Shown piece after piece: positions 1-7,957 of a stretch of 64,000 nt of DNA; the stretch's first letter is position 1; each line of letters starts with the position of its first letter. The notes below the pieces were generated by a model that saw nothing but the letters and a program-made list of their open reading frames with translations, did no database searches and had not been told where the DNA came from. Origin of the DNA: Actinoplanes teichomyceticus ATCC 31121 (GTDB lineage: Bacteria > Actinomycetota > Actinomycetes > Mycobacteriales > Micromonosporaceae); assembly GCF_003711105.1 (NCBI RefSeq), contig NZ_CP023865.1, forward strand, positions 7,857,001 through 7,921,000. Reading direction: 5' to 3'. Both the position numbers and the translations under genes were made by a program.

Positions 1-235
1 GCGCGAGCAGCACCGCGGGCACCCGGCCGGAGCGGTCCCGGGGCAGCAGGAAGCGGGCGTCCAGCTCGACCGGCTGGTCGCCGGCCGGTCCGGAGCGGAC
101 CGTGATCCGCAGCTCCTGGGCGCTCCAGGCGGCCCGGTCGGGCAGCACGGCCCAGATGGTCGCGGCGGCGAGCAGCACGAGCACCACCGCGGCGGTGACC
201 GCCCGGCGCCGGGTCACCCGGAGGAACGCAGACAT
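1..235 (-). CDS. N-terminal part of a membrane-anchored or secreted alpha/beta-hydrolase-like protein (cut by window edge)
   Basis: The reading frame starts at the ATG at 233-235 and runs off the left edge. It begins MSAFLRVTRRRAVTAAVVL, a short basic stretch followed by a hydrophobic segment that ends near residue 30, so it is a signal anchor or signal peptide. The following residues include ELDARFLLPRDRSGRVPAVL. Such a lead-in is typical of the first strands of X-Pro dipeptidyl-peptidase/CocE-like hydrolases just before the oxyanion loop. The catalytic residues lie outside the window, so the family call is an inference from a short stretch. It is divergent from the Cdc48-like gene, with about 124 bp between them. 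Confidence 0.5.
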   Translation of the reverse strand, partial: MSAFLRVTRRRAVTAAVVLVLLAAATIWAVLPDRAAWSAQELRITVRSGPAGDQPVELDARFLLPRDRSGRVPAVLLA

Positions 236-359
236 GGCGCCCAACCTAGCCCGGCGAGGCTGAGCACGGGCTGTGAACGTGCGCCGTACCGCCCGGCTAC
301 CGTCCGCCGGTTAGCGTTGGCGGTCGGGAACCGCAGTCGATCGATCGGAGGCATCCGCG

Positions 360-2570
360 GTGGCAGACGATCTCACGCTGACCGTGACCCTGCGGCCGGC
401 CGCCCTGGACGCCCGGCGGGGCATCGTCCGTCTGCACCCGGAGGTGATGGCCGCCCTGGCGCTGCACCCGGGCGACCCGGTGCGGCTGGCCGGGACGCGG
501 GTCACCGCCGGGATCGTGGCCCGAGCCGAGGCCGGCGCCGGCCGGGCGCTGCTGTACGCCGACGACCTCACGCTCGGCAACCTCGGGATGCGCGACGGCG
601 GCCAGGTCACGGTCACCCCGATCCCGGTGACCGCGGCGCGCCGGGTGATCCTGGCCGGCGCCCCGGAGATCGTCGCCGTGGTGTCCCCGGAGATGCTGCG
701 GCTCGCGCTGCTCGGCAAGGTGGTCAGCGCCGGGGACGACGTGTCGCTGCTGCCGCAGGACGTGCTGCCCGAGGCGGGGCACCGGTCGCTGGTCGAGGCG
801 GCCCGGCGCAGCCTGGCCAACCGGGTCGGGTACGCATGGACCAGCACCCTGCTGACCGTGGTGGACGTGGCCGCCACGGACGCCGCCCTGGTCACCATGG
901 ACACCGTGGTGGGGTGGCAGGACGGCCCGGCGGCGGCGGCCACCGGCACGGTCGCGGTCCGTGGCGTACGCCCGCAGGGTCCGGCCTCCACCGATCCCGA
1001 GGTGCCGCCGCCCAGCATCGACGACCTGCCCGGTCTGCGTGCCCAGGCCAAGGAGCTGGCGGAGCTGCTCGACCTGGGCTTCCATCACCGCGAGGTGCTG
1101 GCCCGGCTGGGTACCCGGGTCAGTCTCGGCGTGCTGATCTCCGGGCCGTCCGGGTCCGGGAAGTCGGCGCTGGTCCGGGCGGTCGCCGCCACGGTCGGCG
1201 CCCCGGTACGCCCGGTGTGGGCACCCGAACTGGCCGCGCTCACCAACGACGCGGCGGCCGGCCGGCTCCGCGCCCTGGCCGCTGAGCTGCGCGGCGGCGA
1301 TCCGGCGGTCCTGCTGGTCTCGGACGTGGAGGCGCTCGCGCCCCGGGACGGGTCGGGACCCCTGCCCACCGTGTTCCGCCAGGTGCTGGCCGAGACGGTG
1401 GCGTCCGGCGCGGCGGTGGTCTGCACCACCAGCAAGCCGGAGTCGGTGGACCCGTCGCTGCGCGCCCCGGACCTGCTGGCGCTGCAGCTGACCGTGCCGC
1501 TGCCGGACGCCGCGATGCGCCGCGAGCAGCTGGGCGTGCTGACCCGTGGGATGCCGCTGGCCGAGGACGTACGCCTGGACGACGTGGCCGGCCGTACCCC
1601 CGGTTTCGTGGCCGCCGACCTGGGCGCGCTGGCCCGCGAGGCCGGGGTCCGGGCGGCGCTGCGGCAGAAGGAGTCGGACGCGCCGACCGTGACCATGGCG
1701 GACTTCGAGGCCGCGCTGGACGTGGTCCGGCCCACCTCGATGGCCGACTCGACGCTGGAGGTGGCCGCGGTGACCCTGGACGACGTCGGCGACCTGGCCG
1801 ACGTCAAGCAGGTGCTGACCGAGTCGGTGCTGTGGCCGCTGACCTACCCGGACACCTTCGCCCGGCTCGGCGTCTCCCCGCCCCGCGGGGTGCTGCTCTA
1901 CGGCCCGCCGGGCTGCGGCAAGACCTACCTGGTCAAGGCGATCGCCGGGACCGGCAAGGCGAACGTGCTCTCGGTCAAGGGCGCCGAGCTGCTCAGCAAG
2001 TGGGTGGGCGACAGCGAGCGGGCGGTGCGCGAGCTGTTCCGCCGGGCCCGGGAGGCCGCGCCGACCCTGGTCTTCCTGGACGAGGTGGACGCGCTGGCGC
2101 CGGCCCGCGGCCAGGGCAGCGACGGCGGCGTCACCGACCGGGTGGTGGCGGCGCTGCTCACCGAGCTGGACGGGGTGGAGGACCTGCGCAACGTGGTGGT
2201 GATCGGGGCGACCAACCGGCCGGATCTGATCGACCCGGCGCTGCTGCGGCCCGGCCGGCTGGAGCGCCTGGTCTACGTGCCGCCGCCGGACGGACCGGCG
2301 CGGGCCGCGATCCTGCGGGCGACGGCCCGGGCGGTGCCCCTGGACGACTCGGTCGACCTGGACGCGCTCGGGGCGCAGCTGGCGGGTTTCTCGGCGGCCG
2401 ACTGCGCGGCGCTGATCCGGGAGGCGGCGCTGGCCGCGATGCGCGACTCGCTGGAGGCCTCCACGGTCACCGCGGCGAACGTGCGGACCGCGCGGGAACG
2501 GGTGCGGGCCTCGCTCGACCCGGAGCAGGTCGCGTGGCTGGCGGCGTACGCGGAAACGCACCAGCCCTGA
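360..2570 (+). CDS. Cdc48-like AAA ATPase with degenerate first AAA module
   Basis: A 736-residue protein with the p97/VAT layout: an N domain of double-psi-barrel type (about 1-205) and two AAA modules. D2 is canonical: Walker A GPPGCGKT (515-522), Walker B LVFLDE (570-575), sensor 1 GATNRP (616-621) and LLRPGR arginine-finger region (628-633). D1 keeps a Walker A, GPSGSGKS (262-269), but the Walker B position reads LLVSDVEAL (318-326), where DE is replaced by SD. It also has TTSKP instead of the usual TNRP and no arginine-finger motif, so D1 probably binds but does not hydrolyse ATP. Actinobacterial Cdc48-like proteins (Cpa) are known to interact with the proteasome. The GTG start has GGAG about 9 bp upstream. 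Confidence 0.93.
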   Translation: MADDLTLTVTLRPAALDARRGIVRLHPEVMAALALHPGDPVRLAGTRVTAGIVARAEAGAGRALLYADDLTLGNLGMRDGGQVTVTPIPVTAARRVILAGAPEIVAVVSPEMLRLALLGKVVSAGDDVSLLPQDVLPEAGHRSLVEAARRSLANRVGYAWTSTLLTVVDVAATDAALVTMDTVVGWQDGPAAAATGTVAVRGVRPQGPASTDPEVPPPSIDDLPGLRAQAKELAELLDLGFHHREVLARLGTRVSLGVLISGPSGSGKSALVRAVAATVGAPVRPVWAPELAALTNDAAAGRLRALAAELRGGDPAVLLVSDVEALAPRDGSGPLPTVFRQVLAETVASGAAVVCTTSKPESVDPSLRAPDLLALQLTVPLPDAAMRREQLGVLTRGMPLAEDVRLDDVAGRTPGFVAADLGALAREAGVRAALRQKESDAPTVTMADFEAALDVVRPTSMADSTLEVAAVTLDDVGDLADVKQVLTESVLWPLTYPDTFARLGVSPPRGVLLYGPPGCGKTYLVKAIAGTGKANVLSVKGAELLSKWVGDSERAVRELFRRAREAAPTLVFLDEVDALAPARGQGSDGGVTDRVVAALLTELDGVEDLRNVVVIGATNRPDLIDPALLRPGRLERLVYVPPPDGPARAAILRATARAVPLDDSVDLDALGAQLAGFSAADCAALIREAALAAMRDSLEASTVTAANVRTARERVRASLDPEQVAWLAAYAETHQP

Positions 2571-2576
2571 CCGGGG

Positions 2577-2924
2577 TCAGCGGCGACGGGTGCGGGCCCG
2601 GGCCGAGCGCAGCCGCCGCAGGCGGCCGATCAGGACCGGGTCGTGCGCCAGCGCGGCGGGGTTGTCCAGCAGGGCGTTGAGCAGCTGGTAGTACCGGGTC
2701 GAGGAGAGCCCGAAGGTGTCCCGGACCGCCTGCTCCTTGGCTCCGGCGTGCTTCCACCACCGGGCCTCGAAGGCCAGGATCTCCCGGTCGCGCTCGGTGA
2801 GGCCGGGCGTCCCGGTGTCCCCGGTCCCCGGCCCGCCGGCCGGGCCCGGCCCGGTGGCGCGGGGGGCAGGGATGTGCTGCTCCTCGGCCGGCTGGGACCC
2901 GGTCGGTTCGGCGGCGGGCTGCAT
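2577..2924 (-). CDS. DUF3263 domain protein
   Basis: A 115-residue protein. The C-terminal half (starting TERDREILAFEARWW) matches the DUF3263 family of small actinobacterial proteins, with a helical HTH-like region including GLSSTRYYQLLNALL. It ends in a very basic tail (RLRSARARTRRR). The N-terminal half is Pro/Gly-rich and disordered. I chose the ATG at 2922-2924 because GGGAG lies 5-6 bases upstream. An in-frame start 14 codons earlier has no such site. The basic tail and predicted helix-turn-helix suggest nucleic-acid binding, but no function is established. It is convergent with the Cdc48-like gene (6 bp between stops). Confidence 0.82.
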   Translation of the reverse strand: MQPAAEPTGSQPAEEQHIPAPRATGPGPAGGPGTGDTGTPGLTERDREILAFEARWWKHAGAKEQAVRDTFGLSSTRYYQLLNALLDNPAALAHDPVLIGRLRRLRSARARTRRR

Positions 2925-3015
2925 GGCGCTCCCTGGCGGCAGGTATCGGTACGGGTGGATGTCCACGCGGGGATCATCAGCATAATCGCCACCGGCGATC
3001 CCCGCGTACGCTACC

Positions 3016-4014
3016 TCAGGTGATGTCCCGCTTACGCATCGTCAGCATCGCGGCACCCACAATGATGATCGCCACCGCGGCGAACACGCCCCCGGCGAGC
3101 TGCCAGGTGATGGTCAGCGTCGGCGGCTCGCACCCGCTGGTGGCGGAGAAGTCGCACGGCGCGTTGTAGTCGGTCACCTCGTAGGACTTGAACATCCACG
3201 CCGCGATCCAGGACGGCAGCAGATAGGCCTCGTAGAACCGGGCCTTGGCCAGCTCCAGCACGATGGCCAGGCCGAACTGGAACACCACCACCACGCCGAT
3301 CGCCGCGCCCAGCGCCGCAGCCGTGTGCCGGCCCAGCGAGGCGAGCCCGAAGCCCAGCGCCCCGGCCACCAGCACCAGGCCGAGGCCGCGCAGGCCCATC
3401 AGGCCGATCGACTGCCAGGCCCCCGGGGTCATCCGCTCGGTGGTCCCGCGCAGGTTCGCGATCAGCCAGAACAGCCCGGTCCAGGCGGCGCCGGCGAGCA
3501 CGGCCAGCCCCAGCGACGAGACCAGCAGCGCGGCCAGCTTGGTGGACAGCACCCGGATCCGCTGCGGCCGCCAGAGCAGGAGGTTCATCATGCCGCCGCT
3601 GCTCCATTCGGCGCCGACGAACGACGCCCCGATGATGAACGCGACCAGTGCCAGCAGCGCGGCCAGGGTGATCAGCATCGCCGGGTAGTTCTCCCGGAAG
3701 TCGAACTGCGACGGCATGTAGTTGACCGCCCGGTAGTCGTCCCGGGACGGGGTCCAGAGGTTGGCGCAGTCGCCGCCGTACTGCTCCGGCGACGTGGCGC
3801 AGTTCTGCCTGTCCCGCTCGGCCGTCTGCACGTCGCGCTCGTAGCTGCGGTCCGCGTCGGCCTGCGCGGTGGCGATCACCTCCGGGGTGGCCTTGTGGTT
3901 CGAGTACGCCACGCCGGCCGCGATCAATCCCAGCGCCAGCAGCGCGAGGAGCACGAAGAACCTGGTGAAACGCCGCTTGACCAGCCGGCGGGTCTCCGCC
4001 CGGTACAGACTCAC
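3016..4014 (-). CDS. ABC-2 type transporter permease
   Basis: An integral membrane protein of about 332 residues. It has an N-terminal transmembrane helix (FFVLLALLALGLIAAGVAY) and a large extracytoplasmic loop with several Cys residues. A block of about five more helices begins near residue 155 (MLITLAALLALVAFIIGASF). This is the topology of ABC-2 permeases that partner drug, lantibiotic or Na+ exporters. The GTG at 4012-4014 overlaps the TGA of the upstream ATPase gene as GTGA and has a G-rich ribosome-binding site; an in-frame GTG three codons earlier (4023) is the alternative. Together the two genes should form a homodimeric exporter of unknown substrate. Confidence 0.85.
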   Translation of the reverse strand: MSLYRAETRRLVKRRFTRFFVLLALLALGLIAAGVAYSNHKATPEVIATAQADADRSYERDVQTAERDRQNCATSPEQYGGDCANLWTPSRDDYRAVNYMPSQFDFRENYPAMLITLAALLALVAFIIGASFVGAEWSSGGMMNLLLWRPQRIRVLSTKLAALLVSSLGLAVLAGAAWTGLFWLIANLRGTTERMTPGAWQSIGLMGLRGLGLVLVAGALGFGLASLGRHTAAALGAAIGVVVVFQFGLAIVLELAKARFYEAYLLPSWIAAWMFKSYEVTDYNAPCDFSATSGCEPPTLTITWQLAGGVFAAVAIIIVGAAMLTMRKRDIT

Positions 4015-4994
4015 TGACCCCACCCGCCCCGCGTCGCCGCCGACACCTGATCGACCTGCCGGTTCCCCCCGTCGACCGGCGCGGTGCCGGTGAGTTCGAG
4101 GAACACGTCCTCCAGGTCGGCCGAGACCGGGGTCAGCTCGGCGACGTAGATCTGCCGCTCGGCGAGCAGCTTGGTGATCTGGGCCGGATTGCCGGCGTTC
4201 GCCACGGTGAAGTGGTCGTTCTCCAGCGTGATCGCGGCGCCCGCGGCGCGCAGGATCTCCGCGGCGCCGGGCAGGTCCACCCCGGGCTCCAGGCGTACCC
4301 GCACGGTCGTGGAGGTGTGACTGGCCAGCACCTCGGCGACCGAGCCCGCGGCCACCCGACGCCCGGCCGCGATGATCGTCACGGAGTCGCAGATGAGCTG
4401 GATCTCGCCGAGGATGTGGCTGGAGAGCAGCACGGTCATCCCGGAGGCCGACAGGTCGCGCATCAGCGTGCGCATCTCCCGGATGCCACCCGGGTCCAGG
4501 CCGTTCGCCGGCTCGTCCAGGATCAGCAGCTTCGGCTCCTTCAGCAGCGCGGACGCCACCGCCAGGCGCTGCTTCATGCCCAGCGAGTAGGTCTTGACCC
4601 GCTCCTTCGCCCGGTCGCGCAGGCCGACCAGTTCGAGCACCGCGGGCACCCGGCGCGGGTCGACGCCGCCGGCGTCGGCGAGCAGCGACAGGGTGGTCTC
4701 GGCGGTGAGGTTGGCGAAGAACTGCGGGCTCTCCACGATCGCGCCGACCTGTCCGGCCACCTGCGGCAGGTGCTGCGGCACCGGCTGGCCGAGGATCGCC
4801 ATCCGGCCCTCGTTCGGCTTGATCAGGCCGAGCAGCGTACGCAGGGTGGTGGTCTTGCCCGAACCGTTCGGGCCGAGGAAGCCGTGCACCTGACCGGCCT
4901 CCACGACCATGTCGAAGCCGTCCAGGGCGTTCCGGACGCCCTTGCGGCTGCGATAGGTCTTACGCAGCCCTGATATCTCGAGTACGGCGGTCAT
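4011..4994 (-). CDS. ABC transporter ATP-binding protein
   Basis: About 327 residues. Walker A GPNGSGKTT lies near residue 40, the signature region reads YSLGMKQRLAVA, Walker B is LLILDEPANGLDP and the H-loop is SSHILGEI. The length and C-terminal extension (EAILRAAGAAITLENDHFTV region) are typical of DrrA/BcrA-type exporter ATPases. I prefer the ATG at 4992-4994, with AGGG about 9 bp upstream, over an in-frame GTG at 5003. It is followed by its permease with a 4-bp overlap and preceded by deoR 53 bp upstream on the same strand, so read-through from deoR is possible. The substrate cannot be told from sequence. Confidence 0.92.
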   Translation of the reverse strand: MTAVLEISGLRKTYRSRKGVRNALDGFDMVVEAGQVHGFLGPNGSGKTTTLRTLLGLIKPNEGRMAILGQPVPQHLPQVAGQVGAIVESPQFFANLTAETTLSLLADAGGVDPRRVPAVLELVGLRDRAKERVKTYSLGMKQRLAVASALLKEPKLLILDEPANGLDPGGIREMRTLMRDLSASGMTVLLSSHILGEIQLICDSVTIIAAGRRVAAGSVAEVLASHTSTTVRVRLEPGVDLPGAAEILRAAGAAITLENDHFTVANAGNPAQITKLLAERQIYVAELTPVSADLEDVFLELTGTAPVDGGNRQVDQVSAATRGGWGQ

Positions 4995-5047
4995 TCGCCG
5001 CACCCTAAGTGATCAGCGCCAATCCCGGGGCCCCCTCGGCCGGCGGG

Positions 5048-5833
5048 TCACGCGCAGATCACCTCGACCCCGGCCTCGCGGAACGCGGCCACCACCGAGG
5101 ACGACGCCCCGGAGTCGGTCACCAGGGTCTCCACCTGGGTGATCGGGCAGATCCGGGCGAACGCGTGGCCGCCGAGCTTGGACGAGTCGGCGATCACCAC
5201 GACGCGCTTGGCGCGGGCCACCATCAGGCTGTTCATGGCGGCCTCGCCCTCGTGGTGGGAGGCGGCGCCGAGCTCGACGTCGAGGGCGTCGACGCCGAGC
5301 AGGACGATGTCCAGCGTCACCTCCCTGAGCAGGGCGCCACCGAGCGGGCCGACCACCTCGAACGACTGCGGGCGCACCACCCCGCCGGCCACCACGATCT
5401 TCATCCGGGATCGGACCAGCAGCTCGTTGGCGATGTTCAGGGCGTTGGTCACGACGGTGAGCTGGGAGCCCTCGCCGCCGGCGTTCAGGTCCGGGCGGAC
5501 CGCCAGGGCCCGGGCCACCTCGGTGACCGTGGTGCCGCCGTTCAGCCCGACCACGGTGCCCGGGGCGACCAGGCGGGCGGCGGCCTCGCCGATCCGCTGC
5601 TTCTCGGCGGAGTGCTTGGCGCTCTTGTAGCGCAGCGGCAGGTCGTAGGAGACGCCGTTGGCGACCGCGCCGCCCCGGGTCCGGGTGATCATCTGCTGCT
5701 GGGCGAGCTGGTCGAAGTCACGCCGGATGGTGGCCTGGGAGACGTCCAGCCGCTCGGCCGCCTCCTCGACGGTCACCCGGCCGCTGTCCGTCAATAGCTC
5801 CAGCAGGGCATTCCACCGCGCGTACCGGTCCAC
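5048..5833 (-). CDS. DeoR/GlpR family sugar-phosphate-responsive repressor
   Basis: A 261-residue protein with an N-terminal winged helix-turn-helix. The recognition stretch is TVEEAAERLDVSQATIRRDF (about 21-40), the standard DeoR signature. A DeoR C-terminal sensor domain follows, with the GLNGGTTVTEVARAL phosphate-sugar-binding loop and the GVDALDVELGAASHHEGEAA region. Members bind a sugar phosphate and derepress nearby catabolic genes. It is divergent from the SIS/ROK/nagA operon, so an amino-sugar phosphate (GlcNAc-6-P or GlcN-6-P) is the likely inducer; this is an inference from context. The GTG start has GGGGAG about 9 bases upstream. Confidence 0.93.
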   Translation of the reverse strand: MDRYARWNALLELLTDSGRVTVEEAAERLDVSQATIRRDFDQLAQQQMITRTRGGAVANGVSYDLPLRYKSAKHSAEKQRIGEAAARLVAPGTVVGLNGGTTVTEVARALAVRPDLNAGGEGSQLTVVTNALNIANELLVRSRMKIVVAGGVVRPQSFEVVGPLGGALLREVTLDIVLLGVDALDVELGAASHHEGEAAMNSLMVARAKRVVVIADSSKLGGHAFARICPITQVETLVTDSGASSSVVAAFREAGVEVICA

Positions 5834-5866
5834 CCGACACTCCCCGATGCACGTTCCATGATAAGT

Positions 5867-5974
5867 GTGTGCACATTAGTGCGCGAAAGACCCGGAAGCA
5901 AAGCGGCCCTATGCGCGAAGGGCCATGCGACACTTGCCCCGACGGCAGCGCCGTGAGCACAATAGCGCGCGAAA
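5867..5974. promoter_or_regulatory. Two direct 22-bp operator-like repeats in the deoR / SIS divergent promoter region
   Basis: Two copies of a motif, at 5867-5888 and 5953-5974, match at 19 of 22 positions. Both share the form GTG-N-GCACA-N-TAG-N-GCGCGAAA and lie in the same orientation, 86 bp apart. A partial third match (TGCGCGAA) lies near 5912-5918. The region separates divergent deoR (start 5833) and the SIS gene (start 6024), so these are the natural candidates for DeoR operators. DeoR-family proteins commonly bind repeated sites and loop or occlude both promoters. Binding is inferred, not shown. Confidence 0.6.
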
Positions 5975-6023
5975 TGCCCGGGAACCGAGCTCGAATGCGC
6001 AGCACAACCGGTGAGGATGAGCC

Positions 6024-6959
6024 ATGACGCACGTGAAGGCGGAGATCGCCAGTCAGCCGGACTGCTGGCGGCAGGCGGCCAAGCTGACCGACTCGCCGGG
6101 ACTTCCGGCCCGCGGGGAACGGGTCGCCGTGGTCGGCTGCGGCACCTCCTGGTTCATGGCCAAGTCGTACGCGGTGCTGCGGGAACAGGCCGGGCACGGG
6201 GAGACCGACGCCTTCCAGGCGTCCGACTTCCCGTACGGCCGCCGCTATGACCGGCTGGTCGCGATCACCCGCTCCGGGACCACCACCGAGACCCTCGACG
6301 TGATGCGCACGGTCGGCGAGGACACCCCGGTCACCGTGCTCACCGCCGACCCGGCCCAGCCGGCCGTCGACATCGCCGGGAACGCCGTGGTGCTCGACTT
6401 CGCCGACGAGCGGTCGGTCGTGCAGACCCGCTTCGCCACCAGCGTGCTCGCTCTGCTCCGCGCGCACCTGGGCCACGACGTCGGCGCCGCCGCGATGGAC
6501 GCCGAGGTGGCGGTGCGGCTGCCGCTGCCGGTGCACCCGGCGCTGACCGAGCAGATCACCTTCCTGGGCCGGGGCTGGACCGTCGGCCTGGCCGAGGAGG
6601 CCGCCCTCAAGTGCCGGGAGACGGCCGGGTTCTGGACCGAGTCGTACCCGGCCATGGACTACCGGCACGGCCCGATCGCGATCGCCGGGCCGCGCCGGGT
6701 GGTGTGGGCGTTCGGCGACGTGCCGCCCGGACTGGCCGACGAGGTCGAGGCGCGCGGCGCGGCCTTCGTGCACAGCCGCCACCACGGCGGGTACGCCTCC
6801 CTGGGCCGCTGGGTCGGCGGCCGCGCCCCGCTCGACCCGATGGCCGACCTCGTGCTGGCGCAGCGGGTGGCCGTGCTGCTGGCCACCACCCAGGGCCTCG
6901 ACCCGGACAACCCGGGCGGTCTGCAGCGCTCCATCGTGCTCTCCGACCAGCTGTCGTGA
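6024..6959 (+). CDS. SIS-domain amino-sugar phosphate isomerase/deaminase-like protein
   Basis: A 311-residue protein with two SIS folds. The first holds VAVVGCGTSWFMAKSYAVL (34-52) and ITRSGTTTETL (81-91). The second holds FLGRGWTVGLAEEAALKCRE, followed by an EYxHGP-like YRHGPIAI segment. This is the layout of the GlmS isomerase half and of AgaS/GlmD-type deaminases. It probably converts glucosamine-6-phosphate to fructose-6-phosphate and ammonia, replacing a classical NagB. The ATG has GAGGA 8 bases upstream. It is the first gene of a three-gene operon, overlapping the ROK gene by 4 bp, and is divergent from the DeoR regulator. Confidence 0.85.
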   Translation: MTHVKAEIASQPDCWRQAAKLTDSPGLPARGERVAVVGCGTSWFMAKSYAVLREQAGHGETDAFQASDFPYGRRYDRLVAITRSGTTTETLDVMRTVGEDTPVTVLTADPAQPAVDIAGNAVVLDFADERSVVQTRFATSVLALLRAHLGHDVGAAAMDAEVAVRLPLPVHPALTEQITFLGRGWTVGLAEEAALKCRETAGFWTESYPAMDYRHGPIAIAGPRRVVWAFGDVPPGLADEVEARGAAFVHSRHHGGYASLGRWVGGRAPLDPMADLVLAQRVAVLLATTQGLDPDNPGGLQRSIVLSDQLS

Positions 6960-7957
6960 CCGACGGCGCCGAGCAGCACCCGGCCGGGCCGGGAGACCAC
7001 CACGCCGGCCCGGACACCACCGGGCCGGCGCCGTCCGATCCCGTCGTCGTCGCTCTCGACGTCGGCGGCACCGGGATGAAGTGCGCCCTGGTCCGCCCGG
7101 ACGGCCGGGTGCACCACGAGGAACGCCACCCCACCCTGGCCGGGCGCGGCCCGGAGGCGGTCACCGGGAACATCCTGGCCGTCGCCGAGGGGCTGGCCGC
7201 CCGGGCCCGCGCGGACGGGCTCACCCCGGTCGCGGCCGGCATCGCGGTGCCCGGGGTGGTCGACGAGGTCACCGGGGTCGCGGTCTGGTCGGCGAACGTG
7301 GGGTTCCGGGACGTGCCGCTGCGCGACCTGGCCGCCCGCCGGCTGGGCCTGCCCGCGGCGCTCGGGCACGACGTGCGCGTCGGCGCTCTCGCCGAGGCCC
7401 GCCTCGGCGCCGGGCGCGCCCGGCGGCACGTGCTGTTCGTCGCGATCGGCACCGGCATCGCCGGTGGCCTGGTGGTGGACGGCGCCGGATACCCCGGCGC
7501 GCACGGCGCGGCCGGCGAGATCGGGCACGTCACGGTCCGGCCCGGCGGCACGCCGTGCGGGTGCGGCCTGCGGGGCTGCCTGGAGGCGGAGGCCTCGGCG
7601 AAGGCGATCGGGCGGCGGTACGCCGAATTGTCCGGCCAGCCTCGCGCCACCGCCTTCGACGTGGCCACCCGGGCCGCGGCCGGCGAGCGGCTGGCCACCG
7701 GGGTGTGGCAGGACGCGGTCGAGGCGCTCGCCGACGGCCTGCTCACCGCGCAGGCGCTGTACGACGTCGGCGTGATCGTGCTGGGCGGCGGCCTCGCCGA
7801 GGCCGGCGACCGGCTGCTCGCGCCGCTGCGGGACGCGTTCGCCCGGCGGGTCACCTTCCACCGCAGCCCCGAGATCGTCCGGGCCGAGCTGGGCGACACC
7901 GCCGGCTGCCTGGGCGCCGCCCTGCTCGCCCTCGATTGTCTGGGGACCACCGCATGA
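6956..7957 (+). CDS. ROK family sugar kinase, probable N-acetylglucosamine kinase
   Basis: A 333-residue ROK kinase starting at the GTG that overlaps the SIS stop codon (GTGA). An unusual, His/Pro-rich leader of about 22 residues precedes the ATP-binding motif VALDVGGTGMK. The domain also has the ROK zinc motif CGCGLRGCLE, preceded by GEIGHVTV, and the phosphate-2-like segment FVAIGTGIAGGLVV. ROK kinases phosphorylate glucose, GlcNAc or ManNAc at the 6-position. Placement directly before nagA makes GlcNAc the likeliest substrate. Both ends are coupled by 4-bp overlaps, which implies a stoichiometric operon. Substrate identity is inferred. Confidence 0.88.
   Translation: MTDGAEQHPAGPGDHHAGPDTTGPAPSDPVVVALDVGGTGMKCALVRPDGRVHHEERHPTLAGRGPEAVTGNILAVAEGLAARARADGLTPVAAGIAVPGVVDEVTGVAVWSANVGFRDVPLRDLAARRLGLPAALGHDVRVGALAEARLGAGRARRHVLFVAIGTGIAGGLVVDGAGYPGAHGAAGEIGHVTVRPGGTPCGCGLRGCLEAEASAKAIGRRYAELSGQPRATAFDVATRAAAGERLATGVWQDAVEALADGLLTAQALYDVGVIVLGGGLAEAGDRLLAPLRDAFARRVTFHRSPEIVRAELGDTAGCLGAALLALDCLGTTA

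Noticed and set aside
297..2561. A 754-codon frame antisense to the Cdc48-like gene
   Set aside because: Arg/His/Gly-rich composition typical of a shadow frame in GC-rich DNA. The sense strand has clear AAA motifs.
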